A stretch of DNA of 56,610 bases from Lachnospiraceae bacterium UBA7199 (GTDB lineage: Bacteria; Bacillota; Clostridia; Lachnospirales; Lachnospiraceae): positions 1-56,610 of the forward strand of contig DKUR01000004.1 in NCBI GenBank assembly GCA_002490775.1, given 5' to 3'. The notes under the pieces were generated by a model. That model was not told the DNA's origin, searched no databases, and was given only the letters and a program-made list of their open reading frames with translations. Positions 34,629 through 42,166 of this stretch are shown here, piece after piece. Each line of letters starts with the position of its first letter. Positions within the stretch are counted from its first letter, which is position 1. Position numbers and translations under genes: made by a program.

Positions 34629-35465
34629 TTACCTCCCCATATAAGTTCTGATGATCTCCAGATATTCTTCAGGATAAAATCCGATCTCTCCCTGAAATCT
34701 TGTAAGTGCAATCAATCCCCCGTCTATTTCCGGTATGGATGCAAGCATAGCCGCATTGTCCACCTTAAGGCCGCCGCCATAGGCAACTGAAATACCTCCG
34801 GTTTGCTCCTTGACAAATCTGGCAATCTTTTGGATATATTCTTTTCCAGCAGGTGTTTTTCCGGGCCCAATGGACCAGATGGGCTCATAGGCAATGGCAA
34901 CCTTTGAGGTATCTACATCCTTAAGTCCTATCTCCAACTGCTTTCCAAGCACCTCCTGCCATCTGTCAAGTTCCGTATCATTTTCGCCTATACAGTAAAG
35001 AACTGTAAGCCCAGCCGAAACAGCCGCCTTGATCTCCTGATTTAAAATTCTGTTTACCGCATCGGTATCTGTCACTCCAGCTTCCAGCAGAATTCCAGCC
35101 TTATCTTTTCGTTCCTCGCAGTGGCCGATCAAAGTACTTCCACAGCCCAATGCTCTGACTGCCTTTCCTGTCCGGTTGGTAGTAAAAGCACCAAAGTTAC
35201 CACCTGTACTTACGTCTTCTCTGTGGATTCCCTGGGAGCCTATGGTAATACGCCTGCTGCCTTTTAAAGCGCCTACTGCTGAAAGGAGATGTGCTTCCGG
35301 CAGATACATAACAAATTCCACCTCATCCTCACTGTACGCCTCCAGCGCATCTTTTGTGTGCTCCACAATGTAAGAGCCCCACTGCTCCACCGGTGCAATA
35401 CTGTTTACTCCTCCCATTTCCTTTGGGATGTCGAATCTTTTCAGATTCAGGTAAATGTGTTTCAT
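34629..35465 (-). CDS. Divergent triosephosphate isomerase
   Basis: 278 residues. The catalytic residues of TIM can be placed: Lys in LNLKRF, His in LIGHCEERKDKAG and Glu in AYEPIWSIGPGK, plus the phosphate-binding GGGL near the C-terminus. It departs from the housekeeping enzyme at usually invariant spots (GHCEER instead of GHSERR, NLK instead of NWK). Expected to interconvert dihydroxyacetone phosphate and glyceraldehyde-3-phosphate, or a related substituted triose phosphate. It lies 11 bases after the PFP gene. The divergence suggests a pathway-specific paralogue. Confidence 0.82.
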   Translation of the reverse strand: MKHIYLNLKRFDIPKEMGGVNSIAPVEQWGSYIVEHTKDALEAYSEDEVEFVMYLPEAHLLSAVGALKGSRRITIGSQGIHREDVSTGGNFGAFTTNRTGKAVRALGCGSTLIGHCEERKDKAGILLEAGVTDTDAVNRILNQEIKAAVSAGLTVLYCIGENDTELDRWQEVLGKQLEIGLKDVDTSKVAIAYEPIWSIGPGKTPAGKEYIQKIARFVKEQTGGISVAYGGGLKVDNAAMLASIPEIDGGLIALTRFQGEIGFYPEEYLEIIRTYMGR

Positions 35466-35476
35466 CTCTTCCCTCC

Positions 35477-36667
35477 TTATATTCTGCTTTTTAATACCTG
35501 TCTGGCTTCATCCTTAAAACTTACCATCTCAGGCAGTTCCCCGTCAATTAAAGGACGACACCATGTTACAAACTGCTCTGAAATATCATTGCCTCTTTCA
35601 TTGATATATTCTTCCGGCATTACTCTCTCATTCAGCATAACCTCTTCGATGGGGATAAGGGGTGTTTCTATTTCATATTTTTCCCCTTCCTTGCGCCGGA
35701 TTCCTACCATGACTCCTGTTTTGCCTGCCACAGCCGCCTTTACAGCCTCTCTTCCCACTAAAATAGCTTCTTCTCTATCCACCTTAGACTGAAGCGCCAT
35801 AGAGGTTCTTCCGCAGAGCCCTGGTTTTTCACTCCTTGCTTTGATTCCCAGCTTTTTAATGATAAGCTCTGCAAGATAAGCGCTTACATCGCCATAATAA
35901 ATTGCTCTGTCTGTTTTAAAAATCGGAGGAACAATAGATTCCCCTTTCTCATTCCGCAGTCCTTCGCTGACCACTACCACAACGCCGCCTAATTCATCAT
36001 ACAGTTTTTTCACATCTTCAAGAAATTCCTCTTCATTGAAATTCCTTTCTGGAAGATAAATCAGGTGCGGGGCATCACCGGGATTTTTCCTTGCCAAACT
36101 GGAAGCTGCCGTAATCCATCCGGCATTTCTCCCCATAGCTTCAATCACACACACATGAATAGGCAGCGACTTTACATCTGCTCCCACCTCTTTTGTAACA
36201 GTGGCTATGTATTTTGCCGCACTGGGAAACCCAGGGGCATGATCAATAATGGAAATATCATTGTCCATGGTTTTCGGAATGCCTACAACATAAATCCCCT
36301 CGCCTTCGCAAACCCTGCTGACCTTCCCGCAGGTGTCCATAGAACCATTTCCCCCGTTAAACAAAACGTATTTAATATTATTTTTTTTCAAAATGGAAAC
36401 CATTGCTTCATATTGTTCCTGCTCAAGTGGAAATCTGGAGGAACCAATGGCTGTTCCCGGTGTCCCAAGAAGCAGTTCGATTTTTTCATCAGGAAGCTTA
36501 CCCATATCCAGAAAATTTTCTGTAAGTATTGCTTCAGAACCGCCTATTGCTCCGTAAATTTTTTCAATTTCGGGGCACTCTTTTGCCTGCCTGATCACAC
36601 CATACAAGGATGCATTCAAAACCGCGGTAGGTCCCCCTCCATGCACTACAAGTAAATTTCCCTCCAT
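35477..36667 (-). CDS. Phosphofructokinase, PFP/ATP-PFK family
   Basis: 396 residues from the ATG at 36665-36667, chosen because GGAG lies eight bases upstream; an ATG at 36685 has no site. The phosphate-binding start is VHGGGPTAVLNAS. The phosphoryl-donor motif is GGNGSMD, the catalytic segment is PKTMDND, and EAMGRNAGW is the sugar-binding motif. The Lys in PKT points to pyrophosphate dependence, whereas GGNGS lacks the second Asp of typical PPi enzymes, so the donor is uncertain. First gene of the operon; it phosphorylates fructose-6-phosphate or an analogue made by the NagB-like enzyme. Confidence 0.85.
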   Translation of the reverse strand: MEGNLLVVHGGGPTAVLNASLYGVIRQAKECPEIEKIYGAIGGSEAILTENFLDMGKLPDEKIELLLGTPGTAIGSSRFPLEQEQYEAMVSILKKNNIKYVLFNGGNGSMDTCGKVSRVCEGEGIYVVGIPKTMDNDISIIDHAPGFPSAAKYIATVTKEVGADVKSLPIHVCVIEAMGRNAGWITAASSLARKNPGDAPHLIYLPERNFNEEEFLEDVKKLYDELGGVVVVVSEGLRNEKGESIVPPIFKTDRAIYYGDVSAYLAELIIKKLGIKARSEKPGLCGRTSMALQSKVDREEAILVGREAVKAAVAGKTGVMVGIRRKEGEKYEIETPLIPIEEVMLNERVMPEEYINERGNDISEQFVTWCRPLIDGELPEMVSFKDEARQVLKSRI

Positions 36668-36754
36668 CACCAGTGCTCCTTTCATATGAACTCAAACTCT
36701 CTTTATACATAGTAGCACACCCGAATTTTCTTTCCTATGCACCTGAACACAATT

Positions 36755-36796
36755 TTTACACAAACGTTTGCGTAAACTCTTTCCCTATGATAAAAT
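36755..36796 (+). promoter_or_regulatory. Divergent regulatory region with LacI-type operator
   Basis: CAAACGTTTG (36761-36770) is a perfect CG-centred palindrome of the LacI/CcpA type. It overlaps a candidate plus-strand promoter TTGCGT (36768-36773), 17 bases, TAAAAT (36791-36796) for the LacI gene. It lies about 90 bases upstream of the PFP start on the other strand. A bound regulator could control both directions. The minus-strand promoter of the operon is not clear to me. Confidence 0.55.
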
Positions 36797-36828
36797 AAAT
36801 CATATAAAATAGGAATGGAGAGGTAAGC

Positions 36829-37857
36829 GTGACCATTAAAGAAATTGCTTCTCTTGCCGGAGTATCTGCCTCCACCGTATCGAGAGTGATCAATCATCCC
36901 GGCTCTAAGGCCGCTGGAAAAGAAGTAGAAGATAAAATCTGGCAGATTATACGGGAAACCGGCTATATTCCCAATTCTTCAGCAAGAGATTTAAAACTTC
37001 ATAATTTCGATACCAAAAGCGGCAGTCTTCCAAAAACTATCGGCTGCATTTTAGCCCGCACCCACACCTCAGATCCCTTTTTTTCAAGAATAACAAGAGG
37101 CATTGAGAGGGAAGCTTTGCGCAGCGGCTATATTGTAAAATATATTTATTCCTATCAGGACATTCAAAATCCTGATATTCAGAAAACAATCCGCCAGACA
37201 AAGGTGAAAGGGGTAGCTATTTTAGGACGTCCTGACTCCAAAACCCGTTCTTTTTTAAAGGAAAATTACAGCAGAATTATCTACACCGGCCTTAATAATA
37301 TTGAGTCTGAATTTGACCAGATTACATGCAACGCTTACCTGGCTTCTAAAACGGCCGTAAGTTATCTTGCAGAATTGGGACACATACATATTGCTTATCT
37401 TGGCGAACGCAAAAATGAGATCCGCTACCGTGGTTACTGGGACGCCATTTCCCAGCTTGCCCTGCCCATTAACAGAGAGCTGATTATTGACACTCCTCTT
37501 TGTATTGAAGGCGGCTATCATGCAACCATGAAGCTTTTATCCTCAAAAAACAAGGTTACTGCCCTCTTCTGTGCTAATGATTTGACTGCAATAGGCGCCA
37601 TAAAAGCAGCAAAAGATTTCGGCATTAAGGTGCCGGAAGCTCTTTCCGTGATTGGAATTGATGACATTGAAACCAGCCAATATACCACTCCTATGCTCAC
37701 TACCATTCACATTCCTATGGAAGAGCTTGGTATTATGACTGCCAAGATATTAATTGACCGGATTGAAACCGGAAAGAGGATTTCCATGAAAGTGGAACTG
37801 CCTTTCCAACTGATCAAACGCGAAAGCTGTGCTGCCCCGCTGCACTATAATCAATAA
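36829..37857 (+). CDS. LacI family transcriptional regulator of the amino-sugar operon
   Basis: 342 residues from a GTG start with GGAGAGG upstream. The helix-turn-helix TIKEIASLAGVSASTVSRVIN and hinge (SSARDLKLHN) are followed by a periplasmic-binding-protein-like effector domain (GCILARTHTSDPFFSRI, ALFCANDLTAIGA, VIGIDDIETSQY). It is transcribed away from the PFP-to-TauE operon, with a palindromic operator between them, so it most likely represses or modulates that operon. The inducer is unknown, presumably an amino-sugar phosphate or related intermediate. Confidence 0.9.
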   Translation: MTIKEIASLAGVSASTVSRVINHPGSKAAGKEVEDKIWQIIRETGYIPNSSARDLKLHNFDTKSGSLPKTIGCILARTHTSDPFFSRITRGIEREALRSGYIVKYIYSYQDIQNPDIQKTIRQTKVKGVAILGRPDSKTRSFLKENYSRIIYTGLNNIESEFDQITCNAYLASKTAVSYLAELGHIHIAYLGERKNEIRYRGYWDAISQLALPINRELIIDTPLCIEGGYHATMKLLSSKNKVTALFCANDLTAIGAIKAAKDFGIKVPEALSVIGIDDIETSQYTTPMLTTIHIPMEELGIMTAKILIDRIETGKRISMKVELPFQLIKRESCAAPLHYNQ

Positions 37858-37906
37858 CATGACAATTTCTAATGTCATTAACTATAAAAATGCTCTTACG
37901 AGTAAA

Positions 37907-38062
37907 AACAACGAATGACACGCTTCGCGAGACATTCTTATGTTAAACAACGAATGACACGCTCTGCGAGACATTCTTATGTTAAACAACGGATGCCAGG
38001 CTTTGCCAGCCATTCTTATGTTAAACAACGGATGCCAGGCTTTGCCAGCCATCCTTATGTTA
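37907..38062. repeat. Four tandem 39-bp hairpin repeats
   Basis: Four head-to-tail copies of a 39-base unit start at 37907, 37946, 37985 and 38024. Each begins AACAAC, holds an 11-base imperfect stem with a 3-base loop, and ends TTATGTTA. The arms vary between copies together: GAATG with CATTC in copies 1 and 2, GGATG with CATCC in copy 4, and CGC/GCG becomes GGC/GCC, so the fold is kept. They fill the gap between the LacI stop and the epimerase ribosome binding site. Two more copies follow the epimerase gene. Confidence 0.92.
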
Positions 38063-38086
38063 ATAAAAATAGAAAGGATGATTTTT

Positions 38087-38971
38087 ATGCTTCTCACATT
38101 AAAAGACCAAGGTTATACTGTCCAGATAGAGACAGTAGGGGCTGAATTGAAGTCCTATCAAAATGAAACCGGCAAAGAATTTATTTGGAATTCTGATCCC
38201 GCTTTCTGGCCCCGCTCTTCGCCGCTTTTGTTCCCCTCTATCGGAAATCTGCGGAATAACAAAACAATAATCAATGGCAGGGAATATGAAATCCCCAAAC
38301 ATGGATTTGTACGGGACATTGACATGGAATACAAAATAGAAGGCGACAATAAAGTGACCTTCTTCTGCCAATATAATGAAGATACTTTAAAATGTTATCC
38401 CTTCCGTTTTCGTTTCAGCCAGACCTATGAACTGAATGGCCCCAGGCTTTGCACCACCTATCTGGTCACCAATGAAGACAATCAGGATATGTACTACCAT
38501 CTTGGTGCTCATCCCGGATTTATGTGTCCATTAGAAGAGGGGGAAGATTTTTCGGATTATATCTTAAAATTTCCTTATAAAGAGACCTGTGACAGCCCGG
38601 TATATGATTTGCAGAATCTTCAGTTTGATCCTGTAAATACTGTGCGTTATCTGGAGGATTGCGACACTATAAACTTAAAGTATTCTCTTTTTGATATGGA
38701 TGCACTGGTATTTCCCCACATGAAATCCAGAAGCGTACAGCTCATTAATCCCTCTACCGGGAAAGGCGTACAAGTGGATTATCCTGATTTTACTACCATT
38801 GCTTTCTGGACACCTTCCGACGTGGAAGCACCTTTCTTATGTGTAGAGCCTTGGAACGGTGCTGCAATCTTTGCAGATGAAGATGATAACTTTGTAAACA
38901 AAAGAGATATTCAAATCTTAAAAGAAGGGGAAAGCAAATCTTATCAGTTAGACATTTGTATTCTTTCATAA
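38087..38971 (+). CDS. Aldose 1-epimerase family protein (galactose mutarotase-like)
   Basis: 294 residues from the ATG at 38087, which has AAAGGATG upstream; longer frames run into the 39-bp repeats. The fold and motifs match the mutarotase superfamily: WPRSSPLLFPSIG, KHGFVRD with a catalytic-type His, HPGF, and the acidic residue in CVEPWNG. Such proteins interconvert anomers of hexoses or sugar phosphates. Its neighbourhood suggests a role with the same sugar as the LacI-controlled operon. The stop codon abuts the fifth copy of the 39-bp hairpin repeat. Confidence 0.85.
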   Translation: MLLTLKDQGYTVQIETVGAELKSYQNETGKEFIWNSDPAFWPRSSPLLFPSIGNLRNNKTIINGREYEIPKHGFVRDIDMEYKIEGDNKVTFFCQYNEDTLKCYPFRFRFSQTYELNGPRLCTTYLVTNEDNQDMYYHLGAHPGFMCPLEEGEDFSDYILKFPYKETCDSPVYDLQNLQFDPVNTVRYLEDCDTINLKYSLFDMDALVFPHMKSRSVQLINPSTGKGVQVDYPDFTTIAFWTPSDVEAPFLCVEPWNGAAIFADEDDNFVNKRDIQILKEGESKSYQLDICILS

Positions 38972-39046
38972 ACAACGAATGACTCGCTTCACGAGCCATT
39001 CTTATGTTAAACAACGGATGACTCGCATTGTGAGCCATCCGTTATT
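38971..39046. repeat. Two further 39-bp-type hairpin repeats, the last acting as a terminator
   Basis: Copy 5 (38971-39009) and a shortened copy 6 (39010-39040) of the repeat upstream of the epimerase gene. Copy 6 reads GGATGACTCGC then GTGAGCCATCC, flanked by AAC and GTTATTTTC, so it can serve as a plus-strand terminator. Read on the minus strand, the pair directly follows the PurF-like gene and ends TTGTTT. Confidence 0.85.
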
Positions 39047-39047
39047 T

Positions 39048-40454
39048 TCATTCTTTTCCATCCCAGCAATAAGTACAAAGTTTACTTTTATCAATTCCCA
39101 CTGATTCCATCATATCATCCAGTCTGTGGTACTTTAAGGATGTGAAATTAAGCTGTACGCCGATCCGCTTAATCATCTCCTGATACTCCGGTGTTTCCGG
39201 GTTGGAGTAAGCGCTTAAGTTCACATTTTTTCCCTCTCCCTCCATTTCCTTAATGATCCTTCTGGTAATCAAGTCCATCTCGGAAGTAGAACGTGAAAAG
39301 TTTAAATATTTACATCCATATAAAAGAGGAGGACAGGCCGGTCTGATATGAACTTCCTTCGCCCCGCTCTGGTATAAAAATTCCGTTGTTTCCCGAAGCT
39401 GGGTGCCCCGCACAATAGAATCATCAATCAGCAAAAGTTTCTTATCCTGAATCAAATCATGTACCGGAATCAGTTTCATCTTTGCGATCAGATTTCTCTG
39501 GCTTTGTATGGTAGGCATAAAGGATCTGGGCCAGGTAGGCGTATATTTAATAAAAGGTCTGGAAAAAGGAACCCCTGATTCATTAGAATAACCAATTGCA
39601 TGGGCAATTCCAGAATCCGGCACGCCTGCCACATTATCCGGTGTAACATCATCTCTCTTTGCAAGCAGCCTGCCGCAGTTATATCGCATCTTTTCTACGC
39701 TGATTCCCTCATAGGAAGAGGATGGATAACCATAATATACCCAAAGAAAGGTACAGATTTTCATATCGCTCCCGGGACTTGCCAGTGTCCGCACCTCTTC
39801 CGGGGTTACAATAACGATCTCTCCTGGTCCTAATTCTCTTTCCTCCACATAGCCTAAATTCAAATAGGCAAAATTTTCAAAGGCAATGCAATACCCTTCC
39901 TCTTTTTTCCCCACAGCAACAGGGGTTCTTCCCATTTTATCTCTTGCCGCATAAATTCCCTTAGGCGTAAGCAGTGAAATCGACATGGAACCGTCAATCA
40001 GTTCCTGGGCATACTGGATACCTTCTATCAAATTATCCTTTTGATTGATGATTGCCGCTACCAGTTCTGTTGCATTGATATCGCCGCCGCTCATTTCAAG
40101 GAAATGAGTATGTCCCAAATGAAAGATCTTCTTTACGATCTCATCCATGTTATTGATTTTACCCACTGTCATAATGGCGTAGGTTCCATGATGGGAACGC
40201 ACCAAAAGAGGCTGCGGCTCATAATCAGAAATACAGCCAATTCCAAGGGTTCCATGCATTTTATTTACATCTTTATCAAATTTGGTACGAAAGGGTGCAT
40301 TTTCAATATTATGAATTGCCCGGTCAAATCCGCTTTCTTTGCCGTACACTGCCATTCCGGCTCTTCTTGTGCCCAGATGGGAATGATAATCCGTACCAAA
40401 AAACAAATCAAACACACAATCTTTCTTTGAAGCCACTCCAAAAAAACCGCCCAA
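39048..40454 (-). CDS. PurF-like amidophosphoribosyltransferase paralogue without glutaminase nucleophile
   Basis: 468 residues from a TTG start with GGAGG eight bases upstream. The sequence is collinear with PurF but begins MGGFFGV, where true PurF exposes Cys in CGVFGI. The glutamine-site AHNGN is also replaced (TVGKIN). The phosphoribosyltransferase half is intact, with the PRPP loop LLIDDSIVRGTQ. The cysteines expected for a 4Fe-4S cluster are present (ICTF, PACPP/YGC, LCTYC). It may use free ammonia or another amine, or have a regulatory role. It is last in the purC-purF-purB run, 13 bases after purB. Confidence 0.8.
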   Translation of the reverse strand: MGGFFGVASKKDCVFDLFFGTDYHSHLGTRRAGMAVYGKESGFDRAIHNIENAPFRTKFDKDVNKMHGTLGIGCISDYEPQPLLVRSHHGTYAIMTVGKINNMDEIVKKIFHLGHTHFLEMSGGDINATELVAAIINQKDNLIEGIQYAQELIDGSMSISLLTPKGIYAARDKMGRTPVAVGKKEEGYCIAFENFAYLNLGYVEERELGPGEIVIVTPEEVRTLASPGSDMKICTFLWVYYGYPSSSYEGISVEKMRYNCGRLLAKRDDVTPDNVAGVPDSGIAHAIGYSNESGVPFSRPFIKYTPTWPRSFMPTIQSQRNLIAKMKLIPVHDLIQDKKLLLIDDSIVRGTQLRETTEFLYQSGAKEVHIRPACPPLLYGCKYLNFSRSTSEMDLITRRIIKEMEGEGKNVNLSAYSNPETPEYQEMIKRIGVQLNFTSLKYHRLDDMMESVGIDKSKLCTYCWDGKE

Positions 40455-40467
40455 AAGTCACGCCTCC

Positions 40468-41919
40468 TTAAACATTAATTTCTGCTTTTATACCGAGAAG
40501 GTCCTTATTCTCATCAAGAACAGGCCCTGCCACCTTTGCAAGGAAACTTTCCACCTGCTCTTTGGAACGTCCCACATATCTGGAAGGCTCCATCGTTTTC
40601 TGCAGTTCCTCCAGCGTCATATGAAATGCCGGATCTGCCGCAATCAATTCAAGCAGGTTATTTTCTTTTCCTTCAACCTTCACATTCTTTCCTGCTTCCA
40701 TAGACAGTTCCCTGATCTTCTCATGAAGCTCCTGCCTGTTTCCTCCCATCTTAACCGCATCCATCATAATATTTTCAGTGGCCATAAAGGGAAGCTCACT
40801 CATCATATGCTTTTCAATTACCTTGGGATAAACAACCAGACCGTCCACCACATTCAGGCACAAATCTAAAATTCCATCAATTGCAAGAAAGCCTTCTGGA
40901 ATGGAAAGACGCTTGTTGGCAGAGTCATCCAGGGTTCTTTCAAACCACTGGGCAGCAGAGGTAATTGCCGGATTTAAAGCATCAATCATCACATATCTTG
41001 CAAGAGAGGCAATCCGCTCACTGCGCATGGGATTTCTCTTATAGGCCATAGCTGAAGAGCCGATCTGGCTCTTTTCAAAAGGTTCCTCCACTTCTTTTAA
41101 ATGCTGCAAGAGTCTTATATCATTTGACATCTTATGGGCGCTGGCAGCAATCCCTGCAAGTACGTTTGCCACTCTGGTATCCACCTTACGGGAATAAGTC
41201 TGCCCTGAAACAGGATAACATTCTTTAAATCCCATTTTTTCCGCAATCATGGGATCTATCTTATCAATCGTCTCCTGATCCCCGTTAAACAGCTCTAAAA
41301 AAGATGCCTGAGTACCGGTAGTTCCTTTAGATCCTAAAAGTTTCATACCGGAAAGCACATGATTTAAATCCTCTAAATCAAGCATAAATTCCTGCATCCA
41401 CAATGTCGCCCGCTTTCCCACGGTAGTAGGCTGGGCCGGCTGAAAATGAGTAAACGCCAGCGTGGGCTGGGCTTTATATTTATCTGCAAATAAAGCCAGC
41501 TCGGCAATCACATTGACCAGCTTCTTTTTCACCAGCAAAAGCGCCTTGGTCATCACAATAATATCTGTGTTATCTCCCACATAGCAGCTTGTGGCTCCAA
41601 GATGAATGATTCCTGCCGCCTTAGGACACTGCTGTCCATAAGCATACACATGGCTCATAACATCATGACGCACCTCTTTTTCCCTTGCCTTTGCAACCTC
41701 ATAATTGATATCCTCCGCATGGGCTTTCAGTTCATCAATCTGTTCTTTTGTGATTACAGGTTTTCCATCCTGGGACAGACCAAGCTCCATTTCTGTTTCA
41801 GCCAGTGCAATCCACAGCTTTCTCCAGGTGCGAAACTTCATATCGGGAGAAAAAATATACTGCATTTCCTTACTGGCATACCGTTCTGATAAGGGGCTAA
41901 CATATTTATCCGTACTCAT
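40468..41919 (-). CDS. purB: Adenylosuccinate lyase
   Basis: 483 residues, ATG with GGAG seven bases upstream. It carries the fumarase/aspartase superfamily signature GSSAMAYKRNPM, and the conserved TSCYVGDNTD and THFQPAQPTT regions near the N-terminal third. It splits SAICAR to AICAR and adenylosuccinate to AMP, with release of fumarate. In the minus-strand purine cluster it follows purF after a 247-base gap filled by a long palindrome, and precedes the PurF paralogue. Confidence 0.96.
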   Translation of the reverse strand: MSTDKYVSPLSERYASKEMQYIFSPDMKFRTWRKLWIALAETEMELGLSQDGKPVITKEQIDELKAHAEDINYEVAKAREKEVRHDVMSHVYAYGQQCPKAAGIIHLGATSCYVGDNTDIIVMTKALLLVKKKLVNVIAELALFADKYKAQPTLAFTHFQPAQPTTVGKRATLWMQEFMLDLEDLNHVLSGMKLLGSKGTTGTQASFLELFNGDQETIDKIDPMIAEKMGFKECYPVSGQTYSRKVDTRVANVLAGIAASAHKMSNDIRLLQHLKEVEEPFEKSQIGSSAMAYKRNPMRSERIASLARYVMIDALNPAITSAAQWFERTLDDSANKRLSIPEGFLAIDGILDLCLNVVDGLVVYPKVIEKHMMSELPFMATENIMMDAVKMGGNRQELHEKIRELSMEAGKNVKVEGKENNLLELIAADPAFHMTLEELQKTMEPSRYVGRSKEQVESFLAKVAGPVLDENKDLLGIKAEINV

Positions 41920-41976
41920 TATCTATCTCCTTATTTTTCTTATTTGCCACCAGGTAACTGCGAAAAAAGAAAGTGA

Positions 41977-42133
41977 GAATATTCAGACAATATCTTCTGT
42001 GAAAAGCCTTATGCACCATGCAATCAAGACAATAGAAGACAGACGGAACATTTTCCGGCTGGCTTCTGTCCTGCTTGGCTTGATGAAATGCCCGGTGCAA
42101 TAGGATTTGAACAGAAATATTGACTGAATATTC
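41977..42133. repeat. 157-bp imperfect palindromic element between purF and purB
   Basis: The ends GAATATTCAG (41977-41986) and CTGAATATTC (42124-42133) are exact inverted copies. Pairing continues inward: CAATAT with ATATTG, TTCTGT with ACAGAA, TGCACC with GGTGCA, TCAAG with CTTGA, ACAG with CTGT, and CGGAA with TTCCG around 42045-42056, with small bulges. The whole piece folds as one long hairpin of about 75 bases per arm. It contains no gene I believe in. It resembles an ERIC- or MITE-type intergenic repeat, or a structured leader for purB. Confidence 0.85.
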
Positions 42134-42166
42134 ATTATTGGTTTGCAATTACCCGTTACTCAATTA

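Noticed and set aside
37907..38062. Possible CRISPR array
   Set aside because: The 39-base units are contiguous with no unique spacers and form imperfect hairpins across the whole unit. No cas genes nearby.
37882..38097. Minus-strand frame encoding repeated NIRMAGKAWHPLF-type peptide
   Set aside because: It is simply the translation of the tandem 39-bp hairpin repeats; unit length is a multiple of three, so the frame stays open by chance. No ribosome binding site.
41906..42148. 80-residue minus-strand frame between purF and purB
   Set aside because: It runs through the 157-bp palindrome from end to end and shows no ribosome binding site or recognisable protein features.
42134..42166. Purine riboswitch near the pur genes
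   Set aside because: No three-way junction with the conserved purine-aptamer loops could be found upstream of purC, purF or purB.
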